This document shows, one piece after another, positions 1 through 12,111 of a stretch of DNA of 64,000 nt (position 1 is the stretch's first letter; each line of letters opens with the position of its first letter). A model generated the notes under the pieces. The model did no database searches. It worked only from the letters and a program-made list of their open reading frames with translations, and was not told where the DNA came from. A program made the translations under genes and the position numbers. The stretch spans positions 104,511,759-104,575,758 of the forward strand of contig NC_080578.1 of assembly GCF_029962835.1 (NCBI RefSeq), written 5' to 3'. The stretch comes from Magnolia sinica (Eukaryota; Streptophyta; Magnoliopsida; Magnoliales; Magnoliaceae).

Positions 1-3000
1 ACATATCTTCGCAAAGATGAGACTATCTCTCTGGCTGAACATCTTCGCAAATTCAAAAGTCTGTGTGATAGCCTTGCCGCTATTGGTTGCCCAGTGACGG
101 ACAAGGTCAAGGTTTTTTCTCTACTCACAAGTCTTGGTCCAAACTATAAGACCTTTGCCACTACGATGCTCAAACCTCCACGTCCAAGTTATACTGAGTT
201 GGTATCTCTCCTTCAAGGATATGAACAAAGATAGACCTTATTTGGAGTCTCTTCTCAAACTACGCAATATGCCTTCTATGGCCAGAAACAATGCTGTCAA
301 CAACAAGCTAATCATAGCCGAGGGTCACAAGTTCCATTCAACTCCAATGGCAGAGGTTTTTAAGCCCATAATAACTCACCAAAACCTGCAGGCTCCACTT
401 TTTTTGCAGGTTCAAACTCCAATCAACAGTCTCGCCGAGACAACAATGATCAAAACCATCAAGCTAGTATGGCCTGAAGACCACCTCCACTTGGCCAACA
501 TAGAATGACCTCCGTTGAAAGAGAAATGTATCGAAATGATCAGTGCCAGTATTGTAGTGTCATGGGTCATATTGCCAAATTTGCTGGTATGTGCCCAAGC
601 CTCCACCGCAGCATGACGAAGTGCCACAAGCCTTAGCTACTCTTACCCTTGACACCACCCTTGCTGACACTAAATGGACCACAGACACAGGAGCTTCCAA
701 TCACATGACAGGTAACAAAGGTATGTTAAAAAATTTACATTCTTATATAGGCTCAGACTCTGTTTTGATTGGTGATGGTACACCTCTTCCAATTAAAGCC
801 ATTAGAGATGCATATATCAAAAATAAAACCACAATACTTCCTTTACATGATGTTTTGCTTGTACCACACTTGGCCAAAAATCTTCTCTCCATTAGTCAAT
901 TAACTGATCAATATCCTGTTACTTGTGATTTTTCTAATACAAATTTTTGTCTTAAGGATCGGAAGACAGGTCACACGGTAATGACAGGAACACGCAAGGG
1001 TGATCTCTATGTCCTCAGCAGTCCACCTGAACTTCACTATTCCAATCGGTCCAGATCTGGGTCTGCAGAAATATGGCATCAGCGTCTCGGTCATCCTCAA
1101 GAGTCTACTGTTCACGTTCTCAAAAATAAGGGATTGATTGATGTTTCAGGGTCCAATAAGTTAAGACATATTTGTGACAGTTGTCAGTTTGACAAACTGA
1201 GTAAACTACCTTTTTCTTATTCAGACAATACTAGTTCAGACATTTTTATTAAAATTCATTGTGATCTATGGGGACCTCCGCCTGTTACCTCTCTAGGAAA
1301 ATTTCGTTATTATGCTTGTTTGGTTAATGATCATTCATGATACACTTGGATTGTTTCCCTAAAAAATAAGTCTGATTTTGTAGATGCTTTTTCAGCTTTT
1401 GAACAATATGTCCTACGCTAATTTGACAAAAAAAAATTAAAATCTTTCATTCCGATGGTGGTGGTGAATTTGTCAACACAAGACTAATGTCTCACTTTCA
1501 AGCATAGGGTATAGTTCACCATATTTCATGTCCCTACACACCGGAGCAAACCGAAATGGTTGAAAGACGACATTGCATTATTCAAGAATTGGGTATGACT
1601 ATGTTATTTCACTCTGGTGCCCCTCTATACCTATGGGTTGAGGCTTTCCAAACCGCTGTATATCTTCTTAACCGTCTTCCTTCCTCTACTCTTAAAAATG
1701 ATATACCATTCTTTAAACTTCATGGCACTCATCTAATTTATTCCTCCTTGCGTGTTTTTGGATCTCAATGCTCTCCTTATACTTGGGATACACGGACAAA
1801 TAAATTTGATCCTAAGAACGTCACTTGTGTCTTTATTGGCTATAGTGACAGGCACAAATGGTACAAATGTTTTCACCCTTTCAGCAAAAAAGTCTTCATC
1901 TCACGACGTATAGTCTTTGATGAAACCAGCTTTCCTTTCAAACACAATCGTACACGTACCATGTTGCCAACCCTGGATTGGTGGCTTAGTATTTTTGACT
2001 CTTGGATTACGTTGCCTATTGATCAATCTAACTCTTTATCTCTTGTGCAGGATCTACTATTTTTGACATTTCTCTACCAAATCCACACGTCCTAAGCAAT
2101 ACAACCCCTACTCATGACAGAGGACGAAATGTGCAGGTGGTTCAACACCTGGACAGTTCACCTCAATATTGAGGTTATTTACATGCACCATCACCTAACC
2201 TGGACCCGCCTTCTTCACCATCAATTATGAGACACGACTCACTAACATCTCGTCTAGACCTGCCAGCTTCATCATCCAATACGCACCTCACAACTGAGCA
2301 TCCCTCCTCTCCACCAGATTCCCTTCATAATGATAGCATTGCTCATCTTAACACCTGTGATACTTCTCAAAAGTATATGCTTTCTAACATTGATCCTTTG
2401 GTGCCTCTACAGGACCATGGTACACAACCCGAGGAAACAGCAGTGCCCATTTCGTCACCCCCACACAGAATGGTTACCCGATCACAACATGGAATTCAGA
2501 AACCAAATCCAAAATATGCGTTGATAGTCAACACACAAGATGTCCCTCAAGAGACATGAAACGTGAAGTCTGCTCTCAGTCATGCAGGTTGGAGGTCAGC
2601 AATGCTTGAAGAGCTTGAGGCTCTACACCGTAATCACACCTGGACGCTCATTCCTCGTCAACGTCACATGCATGTTATTGGATCAAAGTGGGTATTCAAG
2701 TCAAAACTCAAAGCTGATGGTTCACTTGATCGGTTGAAAGCCAGACTTGATGCCAAAGGCTACCACCAACAAGACGGGATAGATTATACGGAGACATTCT
2801 CACCAGTCATCAAACCTGGCACCATACGACTGGTCATCAGTTTCGCCCTGGTTCGACATTGGGACATAAGTCAACTTGACGTAAAGAATGCTTTTCTCCA
2901 TGGTCACATCACAGAAGACATCTACATGGACCAACCTCCTGGCATGACCGATCTCAACCATCCTCATCATGTTTGCAAGCTACAACGAGCTCTCTATGGT

Positions 3001-4077
3001 TTAAAACAAGCTCCGCGAGCCTGGTTTGATCACTTTAGTGCTTTTCTAATCCATCATGGTTTTTTTTGCAGTTTAGCTGATCCTTCATTATTTATTTTAC
3101 ACTCTCCACATGGCAACTTAATTCTACTTCTATATGTGGATGATATGCTTATAACAGGATCTAGTCAAACGTTATTGGACAGCTTCATCAAAATTTTGAG
3201 TTCCGAATTTGCTATGAAGGATCTTGGCCCTCTTCACCACTTCCTGGGTGTTCAGATTACACCAACTCAAGATGGACTTCACTTGTCACAATCTCACTAT
3301 GCTCTTACTATCCTTGAAAAAACACAATTGGTAGACTGTAAACCCATAAGCACCCCCATGCAGTCCAAAACCAAAGGTCTTGATGACACCACACCACTCG
3401 AGGATCCTCGACACTTCAGAAGTATTATCGGAGCACTTCAGTATCTTACACTCACTTGACCTGACATTTCATTTTGTGTTAATTATGCTTCCCAATTTAT
3501 GTCTGCACCTACACTGGCACATATGAAGATGGTACAACGGATACTTCGTTACATCAAGGGTATTATCCACTTTGGCCTTCACTTTTCTTCACATTCTACA
3601 CTTGATCTATGTGCTTTCTCTGATGCAGATTGGGCAGGATGTCCTTCCACGAGACAGTCCACTTCTGGTTACTATAGCTTTCTCGGACGCAATATCATTT
3701 CTTGGTGTGCAAAAAAACAAAACACTGTCTCTCGCTCTAGTACGGAGGCTAAATACCGAGCCATGGCCCATGCCACTACTGAGCTCACTTTTCTACTTCG
3801 TGACTTAAAGATTCCAATGCCACGTCCACTAGTTCTATTTTGCGACAATGTTAGTGCTACTTATTTGGCTTTCAATCCTGTCTTTCATGCTCGGACCAAG
3901 CACGTTGAAATAGACTATCATTTTGTGCGAGAGCGGGTTTTACTTGGTCTTCTTGTTACTCATCATGTCTCCGCTTGCAATCAAGTTGCTGACATATTCA
4001 CCAAGCCACTGTCAAAAACACTCTTGTAACATTTCAGAAACAAACTTCACCTCTTCCCCCGGCCAAGTTTGCGGGAG

Positions 4078-4440
4078 GGTAATAACCAGCGTGATTCCAC
4101 TGCATCAAAAGAATTTGAATTTCAAAAGAATTTGAATTTCAAAATGACCAGCAAAATCTGCAAGGAATTAAACAGGGATTTTGCACAGCCCTACAAAATC
4201 TGCAATGAGTTAAACAGGGATTCTGCACAGCCTTACAAAATCTGCAATGAGTTAAACAGGGATTCTGCACAGCCTTACAAAATCTGCAAGGAGTTAAACA
4301 AGGATTCTGCACAGAATATCTTGTACTAAAAATACTTGTACTGACCTCTATAAAGAAGTACAACTTATGGCTCTTGTACTCATGTTAACTTTTATTAGTA
4401 ATAAGAAAGTTTTTTACTTTTCTTCAATACCTAAGTGCAA
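4078..4440 (+). repeat. Probable 3' LTR of the copia element
   Basis: This stretch follows the end of the RNase H region and a purine-rich tract (TTTGCGGGAGGG) that fits a polypurine tract. It contains a tandem array (4153-4317), a TATA-like CTATAAAG near 4347, and a T-rich pyrimidine stretch near 4410-4427, as LTR promoters and leaders often do. Both ends are uncertain because no partner LTR is present for comparison. Confidence 0.5.
4153..4317 (+). repeat. 42-bp tandem repeat, four units, inside the LTR
   Basis: Units start at 4153, 4195, 4237 and 4279, each opening with AAAATCTGCAA and containing GTTAAACAGGGATT. Units 2 and 3 are nearly identical; units 1 and 4 differ by a few bases. The period is divisible by three, so both strands stay open here, which makes spurious reading frames. 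These are not a gene. Confidence 0.92.
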
Positions 4441-4511
4441 GGTGCAATCGGTAAGGAGACCTAATTAGTTGTTAGAGTTGCCTCATTTGATTTTATTCTA
4501 TACATTTTCAT

Positions 4512-4513
4512 AT

Positions 4514-4573
<60 letters not shown>
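4512..4573. repeat. Microsatellite (CATA)n then (TA)n
   Basis: A run of CATA units passes into a run of TA units, immediately left of the foldback element at 4584. Confidence 0.95.
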
Positions 4574-4579
<6 letters not shown>

Positions 4580-4583
4580 AAAA

Positions 4584-5063
4584 CTTCCCATGAGATTGAG
4601 CTGTGTGGGCCCCACAGTGATGCGTGTCGAACATCTACCCCATCAGTTAGATGACCATTCCCTAGTAAGCCTCAGGCTTTAAAAATCATGTCAATCAGTG
4701 ACTTTTGTGGGCACACCACGTACAAAAGTTGAGAGGGGTTACCCTCCCATTAAAACATTCATAGTCATTTTTTGGGCCCACCGAGGTGTGGTTCACAAAT
4801 CCAGCTCATCCATTATGTGTGTCCCACTTGGATGAGGGATCAGACCAAGTTTCAGATGCATCCAAATTTTAGGTGGGCCCCACCAAGTGCTTTTTATATG
4901 TTTTAAGCATATCTTCACATGATTTTATATGTTATGGCCCACCTGAGTTCCGTATACAGCTGCTTTTTGGGATATCCCATCATTTAAAGGGGACCCATCA
5001 AATGCACAGTGTTGATGTTCGACACGCATCATGGTGGGGCCCACATAGCTCGACCTCATGGGA
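4584..5063 (+). mobile_element. MITE-like element with long terminal inverted repeats (family B, copy 1)
   Basis: The left end opens CTTCCCATGAG and runs through GTGGGCCCCAC and GTGTCGAACATC. The right end carries the reverse complement (GATGTTCGACACGCATCATG, then GTGGGGCCCAC, then CTCATGGGA). The arms match over about 48 bases with few mismatches. No coding capacity. The length (~480 bp) fits a non-autonomous DNA element. The superfamily is not clear because no clean target duplication is visible. Confidence 0.75.
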
Positions 5064-5090
5064 GGCCCACACAAGTCTACCTCATGGGAA

Positions 5091-5495
5091 CTTCCCATGA
5101 GGTCAAGTTATGTGGTCCCCACCGTGATGTGTGTTGAACATCTACCCCATTAGTCAGATGCACCATTCCATAGTGGGCCACAGGTTTAAATATCAAGTCA
5201 ATCCATGACTTTGGTGGGCCACACCACATACAACGTTGAGAGGGGTTACCCTCCCATTAAAACATTCAAAATCATTTATTGGGCCCATCGAGATCAGGTT
5301 CATAAATTCAGACCATCCTTGGATGAGGGGTTAGACCAAGTTTCACCCGCATCCAAAACTTAGGTGGAGCCGCCAAGTACTTTTATATGTTTTAGGCATG
5401 TCTTCATATGGTTTTGGATGGTATGACGGTATGACCCACCTAAGTTCTGGATATGACTGATTTTTGGTATATCCCATAACTTAAAAGGTTTAACT
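5091..5495 (+). mobile_element. Second copy of MITE family B, right end missing
   Basis: This repeats the copy-1 order: CTTCCCATGAG start, GTGTGTTGAACATC, GAGAGGGGTTACCCTCC, then the interior up to a TATCCCATAACTTAAA segment. It lacks the right arm. It is joined to copy 1 through an exact palindrome (CTCATGGGAA/TTCCCATGAG) at about 5080-5102. Confidence 0.75.
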
Positions 5496-6044
5496 TACAA
5501 GTGTCTAAGGTTCTAAATATGGTGATGATTGAGTATGCTTGACATATAGATGTAATGTGGCATCAGTGCCACATGTCATATACCTGGTAGCAGTTAGCTT
5601 GTTTTTGGATCTAAACAAGATCCATATAAGGTTTTAGCGTAGCTTGAAACATGAAAACTCGACTCAATGTTTAGAGGAAGTATGGTCACTCAAAGACTTG
5701 ATTCAATATTTAATAGTTTTAATTAAAGATATTAAACATACCAATAGATAACTTAAATAGTTAGTAGTAATATGAAATAAAAGTATTGTCATGAAGTTTT
5801 AGTTTGTGTTAGTTAAATACTTCTTTACCTCTTCGTGAGGTCACAATATAAAAATGTATTAAAATTACATTATCTTTTTCTTTTCTTTTCTTTTTTTCCT
5901 TGGTATTTGATTTTTTTTTTTTCATTTCCTCTAGAAATACCCTTTAAATAGCACATTATTACTTCTTAACCCCGTTTAAAAGTTAACTAGTATTTCTGCC
6001 TTGAAAAGCAGTCCTAAAAAGACTAACTTAAATTTGTTAGCCTT
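5496..6044. other. AT-rich intergenic, no gene seen
   Basis: A/T-rich with a polypyrimidine stretch (TTTTCTTTTC) near 5875-5930. No frame, repeat or RNA gene recognised. Confidence 0.6.
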
Positions 6045-6437
6045 ACCCTATTTATGTGACATATCCACACCATCCATCTATCCTACAGTAGGACATGAGC
6101 TAAGAAAATAAGGTAGATCCAAAGCTTAAGTGGCCCACACCATGGAAGTAGTGGTCCTTGTTGAAAAGTTTTTTCTTAGGAGTTGCAAGATTGTTTGTTT
6201 GTCCTCTTCGTAAGGTTACACAAACATCGATGATGAGGAAGAAAACACAAATATCAGCTTGATCCAAAACTTCTAGGGCCCATTTTTTTTAACAAAAGCA
6301 ATTCAATTCCCACTACTTCGTGTGGTGTGGTCCACTTGAGCTCTAGATTTGCCTCAATTTTGGGCTCATGCTCTAAAATCAGCTGACAGAATGGATGGAT
6401 TGTATAGATAAGCTACATACATCAGTGGGCCCCACAT
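6045..6437. mobile_element. GC-foldback MITE (family A)
   Basis: The left arm reads ...TATCCACACCATCCATC... AAGTGGCCCACACC. The right arm is its imperfect inverse, ending ...GATGGATTG...CATCAGTGGGCCCCAC. This is the arrangement shared by the family A copies in this window: outer GTGGGGCCCAC, then TATCCACACCGTCCATC, then TGAGGCAGATCCAAAGCTC, then GTGGACCACACCA, then a less conserved middle, then the same in reverse. No coding capacity. Confidence 0.75.
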
Positions 6438-7059
6438 GAAATTCCCGGTATTAAAAATAGTATAGGAATTACATTGGTAATTAATTGTTACATACTTACA
6501 CATTAAATTAAAAAACAAATAGCCCTTTAAGAAATCCATTGACAAATAATAGGGTTCATCAATTATCTACAATCATATCATAGATGCATGCATTAATTCT
6601 GATAGACAATTGAAAATTACACTCTATGGTATGCTAGTTTTTATCCATCTCAGCTGTTGAAGCCTAATTTCTTTCAATCCTAGCCATTCATAAAGTCATT
6701 TGTGACCTGTCCAACATTAAATACGAATCCTCTTTCTTGTTCTTTCCTTTAAGATTGATGTCTCCAACCTTGAATGAGTCCATGATACGGATGGTTTGAA
6801 TTGACATACTTGCGTGCCTGTACAGTAGATGAGACATCACAACTTTAAATGGTGGTGACCTGAGTCCATATCATGCATGTACTCAAAATCTTAGTCAGGG
6901 TTGTCCAAATCATGGGGCCCGGTGGGATGGAACATGCCTTGGGAAATTACATTAATCTTCTAATTTAGGCAACTGAACTTGGAACATTCGAGATAACTTT
7001 CTAGCCATCCATATGATAGCAACCAAATGGACGTTAAAGATGGTCAGTTATTTTGATTT
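6438..7059. other. Intergenic, no gene seen
   Basis: A/T-rich, with scattered short matches to the local repeat families. Nothing I can name. Confidence 0.55.
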
Positions 7060-7745
7060 CCAGCCATGTCTGACGCAGGGATGAACGTGATGAGGTCGAG
7101 CTCCGTCTTTCTTAAGAGGATAACTGTCCCGAATCCACGGAACTTCTCTAGACTCCTCACAAAGGCTTCTCGAATCCACGAGAAAGAAAGCAAGCAAATA
7201 GAAAATAATTTTTATAAAATTTAAAATTAATTAATGAATGAAATAAACGAGTTCACAACCCTCTAAATAGGGATACTAAGCAATGGGAGAGAACTCAGAA
7301 GCAAACTACAACTAAAACTCCTAGAATTCGCAATTTACTATAAATAGTAAACTTACTATTTATAGACGAACGTGATGTCTACTAGTGCGCAAGGTTTTCG
7401 GCCAAAAATAGTTAGTGTCTTATTTGGCTTTACCAAGCTGTTCTCCTAATTATTGTAAGCTCTTTTCAAGTTGGGTGCAACTCCTAAAGCCCAACGGATA
7501 AAGTGTAATAAGGAAACAACTATCGATCCAGGAGTATTTCGTAAATCCAGCTTGCGTAACCTAGCATAGTGGGGTTGGGTGGCTAAAGTAGCTCGTTCTA
7601 CCCCAAAATCATATATTTTACGCCCGATAACTTTTTCCGGATTGTGAGATATGCCCGATCTAAGGTTCGATGGCCTAGGTCAATTCTGTCATCGACCGGG
7701 CCTTTTCTGATCCATCTTGGCCATGAAATTGTCCTCGGCCCGCTC
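7060..7745 (+). repeat. Unclassified dispersed repeat (family R), possibly an LTR remnant
   Basis: An A/T-rich element containing GAATCCACGGAACTTCTC, an internal inverted pair around ACTATAAATAGT/ACTATTTATAG (7333-7362), and GGTGGCTAAAGTAGCTCGTT. A shortened reverse-orientation relative lies at 10861-11165 (AACGAGCTACTTTAGCCA counterpart), which shows that it is dispersed and mobile. No coding region or proven ends, so no family is assigned. Confidence 0.5.
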
Positions 7746-8177
7746 TACATTAATGTCCCACCCATTTTGAGGCTTGGTCTCCACCTTTGGATGGTTCAGA
7801 TTTTATAAAAAGAAAAAAAAATGCTATTTTAAAACTCCCCACCTTCAGTACAAATGTCCACACGTGTATGTTCCATCTTGCACACATGCGCCAAGATCTA
7901 CACATTTGTATTGTTTGTGTGCTTGAAGATCGAATGTGGAGAAATGGCATTTATCACAAGAAAATGTTCTGGTTGGACAGGAAACTACTCCTAGTTTATG
8001 AGCATCTCTCAACAATCATTTCAATAAATTCATTTATTTTTATGAATAAGTTACTATTAATTAATTAATTAATTAATATGAAATTTCTCAAAAATAATTT
8101 TAGGAGGCTTTACTAAGCCCAACACATGGTCTTGGATTCGGAAGTGACCCCTCCGGTACAGTCGTTGACGCTGAAGA
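7746..8177. other. Intergenic, no gene seen
   Basis: Short frames on both strands lack homology and codon character. An AATT-type simple tract lies at 8058-8080. Confidence 0.55.
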
Positions 8178-8196
8178 AGCTTTGTGGGCCTCACCA

Positions 8197-8260
<64 letters not shown>

Positions 8261-8560
8261 CTTATTTTAGGACATTAGCCCAGAAAAGGCGGACCCAAAT
8301 CTCAGATGGACCACACCACAAGAACAATGGTTGAATGCCCACCATAAAAACTTCTTAGGGCTCACCATAATGCTTAGTTGCCTTCTAACATGTTGATTAT
8401 GTCACAAATATATGGCCGAAGGGAAAACACAAATATCATCTTAATCAGAAACTGTTGTGCCCTTTAAGAAGTTTTTTTATGGTGGGTGTGGTGTGGTCCA
8501 CTTGAGAATTGGATCTGCCTAATTTTTGGACTCATGCATGAAAATAAGCTAGCTAAATAG
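8178..8560. mobile_element. GC-foldback MITE (family A) with a (TA)n expansion in its left arm
   Basis: It starts TTTGTGGGCCTCACCATGAT, then changes into a long TA run, then resumes family sequence (GCTTATTTTAGGACAT... AGATGGACCACACCACA) and the inverse arm (GTGGTGTGGTCCACTTGAG...). The TA tract replaces the segment that normally carries the TATCCACACC block. Confidence 0.75.
8199..8257. repeat. (TA)n microsatellite
   Basis: About 59 bases of uninterrupted TA inside the foldback element. Confidence 0.97.
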
Positions 8561-10734
8561 ATTGTTTTGGTCTAAAAATAAAGCTGAGCTAACCTAATAA
8601 ATGGCTTAGATCTCACACCAATGTGCCATGCTCTAAAACATGAACTACCTTGCACATGTGTGTGGGCTTAGCAAATCTTAGTTTTATAAACACTTGTTAC
8701 TATGTTCTCACAAATAAAAGTGTGATGGAGGGGCTATTTGCGAATATAGAAATGCTCATATTTCTACCATATGTGAAAGTGGACCACTGTTATTTTTTCT
8801 GATTTTTTTTCCCTCAATTATACATGGAAGTTGGAACAACACATCGCATGCCCATGTTATCTTACATGAAAGTGGATGTGCATGAAGTCCTTTTCCCTTA
8901 AATGGGAGACATTGGATGTACAGTTTACGAAGGGTTGGTGCCGACATGCCTCCTATCGTCCGAGCATGATGGATGGGAATGTAGAAATGATATTTGAGTT
9001 GTGTTTTGATTTTTACACATTATATGTGGATGTTAAGAGATTGATTTGAGTTACAATGAATATGAGAAAATTATTGTCTAATAAATATGATATTTCCAAA
9101 CTTTCTTTGCAAATCAAACACAATTTATATTTTGGAATCCATTATTATACAACCACAGTAGATATCATCATTATAATTTTGATTTCTTTTCCTATCCTTC
9201 TATCTTTACTGTACATGCAACATTTGAAATCAAGGAAATGATATCATGGATTTTGTTAAGTCCATGAACTTTTCTAATTGATGGATTTACATTAGTTTTA
9301 TTTTTGAAAAATTCCAAAGTCCACTATTTTGGAATTAAGCTACAAATTCTCAGATTTGAGAGCATATACAGAGCCTTGAATTTGGGAGCATTTATGGGAG
9401 TGTTAGAGCATCTATTTGTAATAGAATAACTTTCACTGCTTCTAAGTCTCTCATTTTATTAATTTACTATGTCTTTATGATTTTTGGGAGCTTTGGATTT
9501 ACACCAAATTCATGGATTTATAAGAGAGGAGATTTGTGAAATCAATGAATTTGACAAATAATCAACAAAATATAAACACGAGAGATTTGAAATATATAAA
9601 TTCCACAAATCCCTACCAAAATCCCTCACCCTAACCAGTTCCCAAATGCCTATATAGGTTTACCAAAAAAAAAAAAAACGAATACACCATTTCCCATAAA
9701 TCTGACTTTTTGTTATTTGTTAAGTCTTTTTAATGAAGCTTGTATAAAATATTTTTCTTACTTTTTTTTATCGTTGCTGAAAAATAAATAAATATATTTC
9801 TTGAACTCTACTCCTAAGAAAGACATTTTCCCGCATTGGAAGAAAAACGAATTTATCAACCATTAAACTTAAATGTGCAACCATCTATCTTCAATCACTT
9901 CACATTAATAAGCCATGGTCCATCTTTCATGATGCTCTTAACATGCCACTAAGCTACATTAGCCAATGTGCCACCATCCATCTTCTCTACACCCCACATG
10001 TCTAAAGTGTCTCACATGTGCTCATGCACTGCCTATACACCCCACATATCTCACCATTCAGCTTCTCCAGCACCTCTCAAGTGTAAAGTATCCACATACA
10101 CCAATTTTCCACATGTGTTATCATCCATCTTTAATCACTTCAAGCATCTTACATTCACTAATGATGCTAATTATATATTTTTTTTTATTGTACCAAACAA
10201 TAAATTTAAAATTGGCTGAAAATTTCAACCTAGCTTGAATCACAATGGTACCTGCGTTTTCTGCTGCAAACTGTAAATTTCTATGAAATTCTTATATATA
10301 AAAAAAACGAAATAAGGAAAACAATGTTCAGAGTAGATCCATCAGGTCATTTCGAGGATATCAATTAGATCAAAGACTGATATTGGATCCGCTTGGACAG
10401 AAAGTACCGTAGCAAAAAAATTGAGACGTAATTGGCCCAAAATGTCAAATTTACACGTGTGTTAGATCTAGACCATTCTAATGTGTCCCACCATAAAAAT
10501 CCCCTAATCTACAAATCAGGCTTGCCAACTCATCACCTAGGCCGCACATTTACTGACAAAATGGTTGGTATCTTGATTTTTCTCATGCATGTGTGGGCCA
10601 CCTGATGAGTGGGCCAGATTTTGGGCCAAGAAATGATCGTGGTCTGCGACCTGATGAATGGTCCAGATCTCATGCATTCGTGCCTGGCTAGTACACGTAC
10701 TGGCCGCGTAATGGCATCTTGGATTGCCCAGTGA
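8561..10734. other. AT-rich intergenic, no gene seen
   Basis: Mostly A/T. 9240-9600 has several ATTCATGGATTT-like words that may be an eroded element. 9870-10150 has loosely repeated CACCATCCATCTTC and CCCACAT words. No gene-like frame. Confidence 0.55.
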
Positions 10735-11515
10735 ACTGAGTCTGTGGGGCCTACCGTGATGTAAGTGTTTTATCCACGCCGTCCATTCATTTTCGCACCT
10801 AAGGCACGTTTCCAAAATGAGGCATATCCAAAGCTTACGTGGACCACATCATGTAAAGCAGGCCGCAGACACTTTCATGTCCAAGATGGACTAGAGAAGG
10901 CCCAATTAGAGCCATAAGCCATCAAGACCATAAGAAGCTTAAAACAAACATATCTCGCAAACTAAAATGAATTACTCCACGTACCATATATAATTTTAGG
11001 GTAGGACGAGCTACTTTAGCCAACCAACCCGGGCATATCCATGTTTATTTTCAGTCTTTATTACTTTTAGTAAGCTCTATTTTGATTTTAATTCTTTATC
11101 GGTTGAGCTTTAGGAGTTATGTCCAGCATAAAAATTATTACAAACAGCATATTTACTATAAAGTTACAAATTTTAGGGAGCCACGCCATTGGAAAAGTAG
11201 GGATTAAACACTAACCGTTGAAAACTTCTTGGGGCCCACATAAGTTTTGGATCAAGGTGATATTTGTATTTCCTATCGCCCAGGTGTGTGACTTAATGAA
11301 CAGGCTGGATTGCAAATAAATATCATAATGGGCCCTATCAAGGTATCACCCGTGGACGTCACTAACCCCAATATTTACTGTGGTTTGGTTCAGTTTACCT
11401 TATATCTACCTCATTTTTTAAGTTACGACGTAAAATGAGATGATAAAATGGATGGACAGCGTAATACAATTTCGTTGGGACCCACAGAGTCGGTCACCAG
11501 GGAATCCGCGTCCAT
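10735..11515. mobile_element. GC-foldback MITE (family A), split by an inserted repeat
   Basis: The left half (10735-10860) has CTGTGGGGCCTACCGTGATG, TTTTATCCACGCCGTCCATT and GTGGACCACATCATG. The right half (about 11200-11515) resumes with GGATTAAACACTAACCGTTG and ends with the inverse arm (AAAATGGATGGACAGCG ... GGGACCCACAGAG). The intervening segment is a reverse-orientation copy of the 7.06-7.75 kb repeat. Confidence 0.7.
10861..11165 (-). repeat. Shortened reverse copy of family R inside a MITE
   Basis: It matches the reverse complement of about 7440-7745 through CAAGATGG, CATATCTC, GAGCTACTTTAGCCA and GCTTTAGGAGTT, in the same order. It is shorter than the 7-kb copy at its distal end. 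Confidence 0.6.
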
Positions 11516-12111
11516 CTCTAATCTCGCTGGAATCGCCTAGGCATCTTTTCTCATTTGAGATTTATTATTTGATACTCTGAAAGAGTACGATGGTTTATAC
11601 ACATGCACTTAGATATTGAATACGTGGCATGCTATAACTCAGTTTAAACCATTCCATCCTTCCAAAAACCAGGCTGATTGAAGGATTCTCAATTCTGATT
11701 AAAGGACACCTGTCTATTGAATCCAGGCCGTTGGATGTTTTCAATCAACCTTTAAATACAGACTGAACGGCCAATTAGGAAATCAAATCAGATTATTTTT
11801 CCTTGTTTATTGCCCATCTAGATTGTGGCCCACGATTTGGACGGCTCAACACAGGCGTACGATTTCTTGATGCCTGCGTATCAAGCACTACACTCTGTCA
11901 CAGTATCAGAGGTTTACCCTTTTTTCATTGACAGGAACTGTCCTTTGGTACGGTACAATGATACTTTGGCAAGACCCATGGCGTCCTGTCAACGGCAATT
12001 CTGCATAAAGCCCTGTCAAGCACACGTGCTGATGCAGCACACATGGGGAGATGATGACTGTCCATCATGAGCTTGGACCACTACTCCACGTTATATATAA
12101 AAATAAACATA
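11516..12111. other. Intergenic with a dispersed-repeat remnant
   Basis: 11820-11915 (GGCCCACGATTTGGACGGCT ... CTGCGTATCAAGC) resembles segments at 29.6-29.8, 42.55-42.65 and 47.8-48.05 kb, so it is a remnant of a dispersed non-coding family. No gene. Confidence 0.5.

Larger units (their letters stand above)
1..4440 (+). mobile_element. Decayed Ty1/copia retrotransposon, 5' end outside window
   Basis: A fossil copia element enters from the left edge. In copia order I see the gag nucleocapsid region with a CCHC zinc knuckle near 0.55 kb, an aspartic protease with the DTGAS active-site motif near 0.69 kb, a GAG-pre-integrase and integrase region at about 1.0-1.9 kb, a reverse transcriptase at about 2.6-3.45 kb with the YVDD catalytic box near 3.13 kb, and an RNase H at about 3.5-4.0 kb. 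Integrase before reverse transcriptase is the copia order. The RT/RNase H style resembles the Ale/Retrofit group, but that assignment is tentative. A purine-rich tract near 4.07 kb precedes the 3' LTR. The coding region is broken, with roughly half a dozen breaks, so the copy is inactive. Its 5' LTR is not in the window, so LTR-LTR age cannot be judged here. Confidence 0.93.

Noticed and set aside
4069-4363. Open frames on both strands with repeated CKELN/CRFCKAVQ-like residues
   Set aside because: Produced by the 42-bp tandem repeat in the LTR, whose period is divisible by three.
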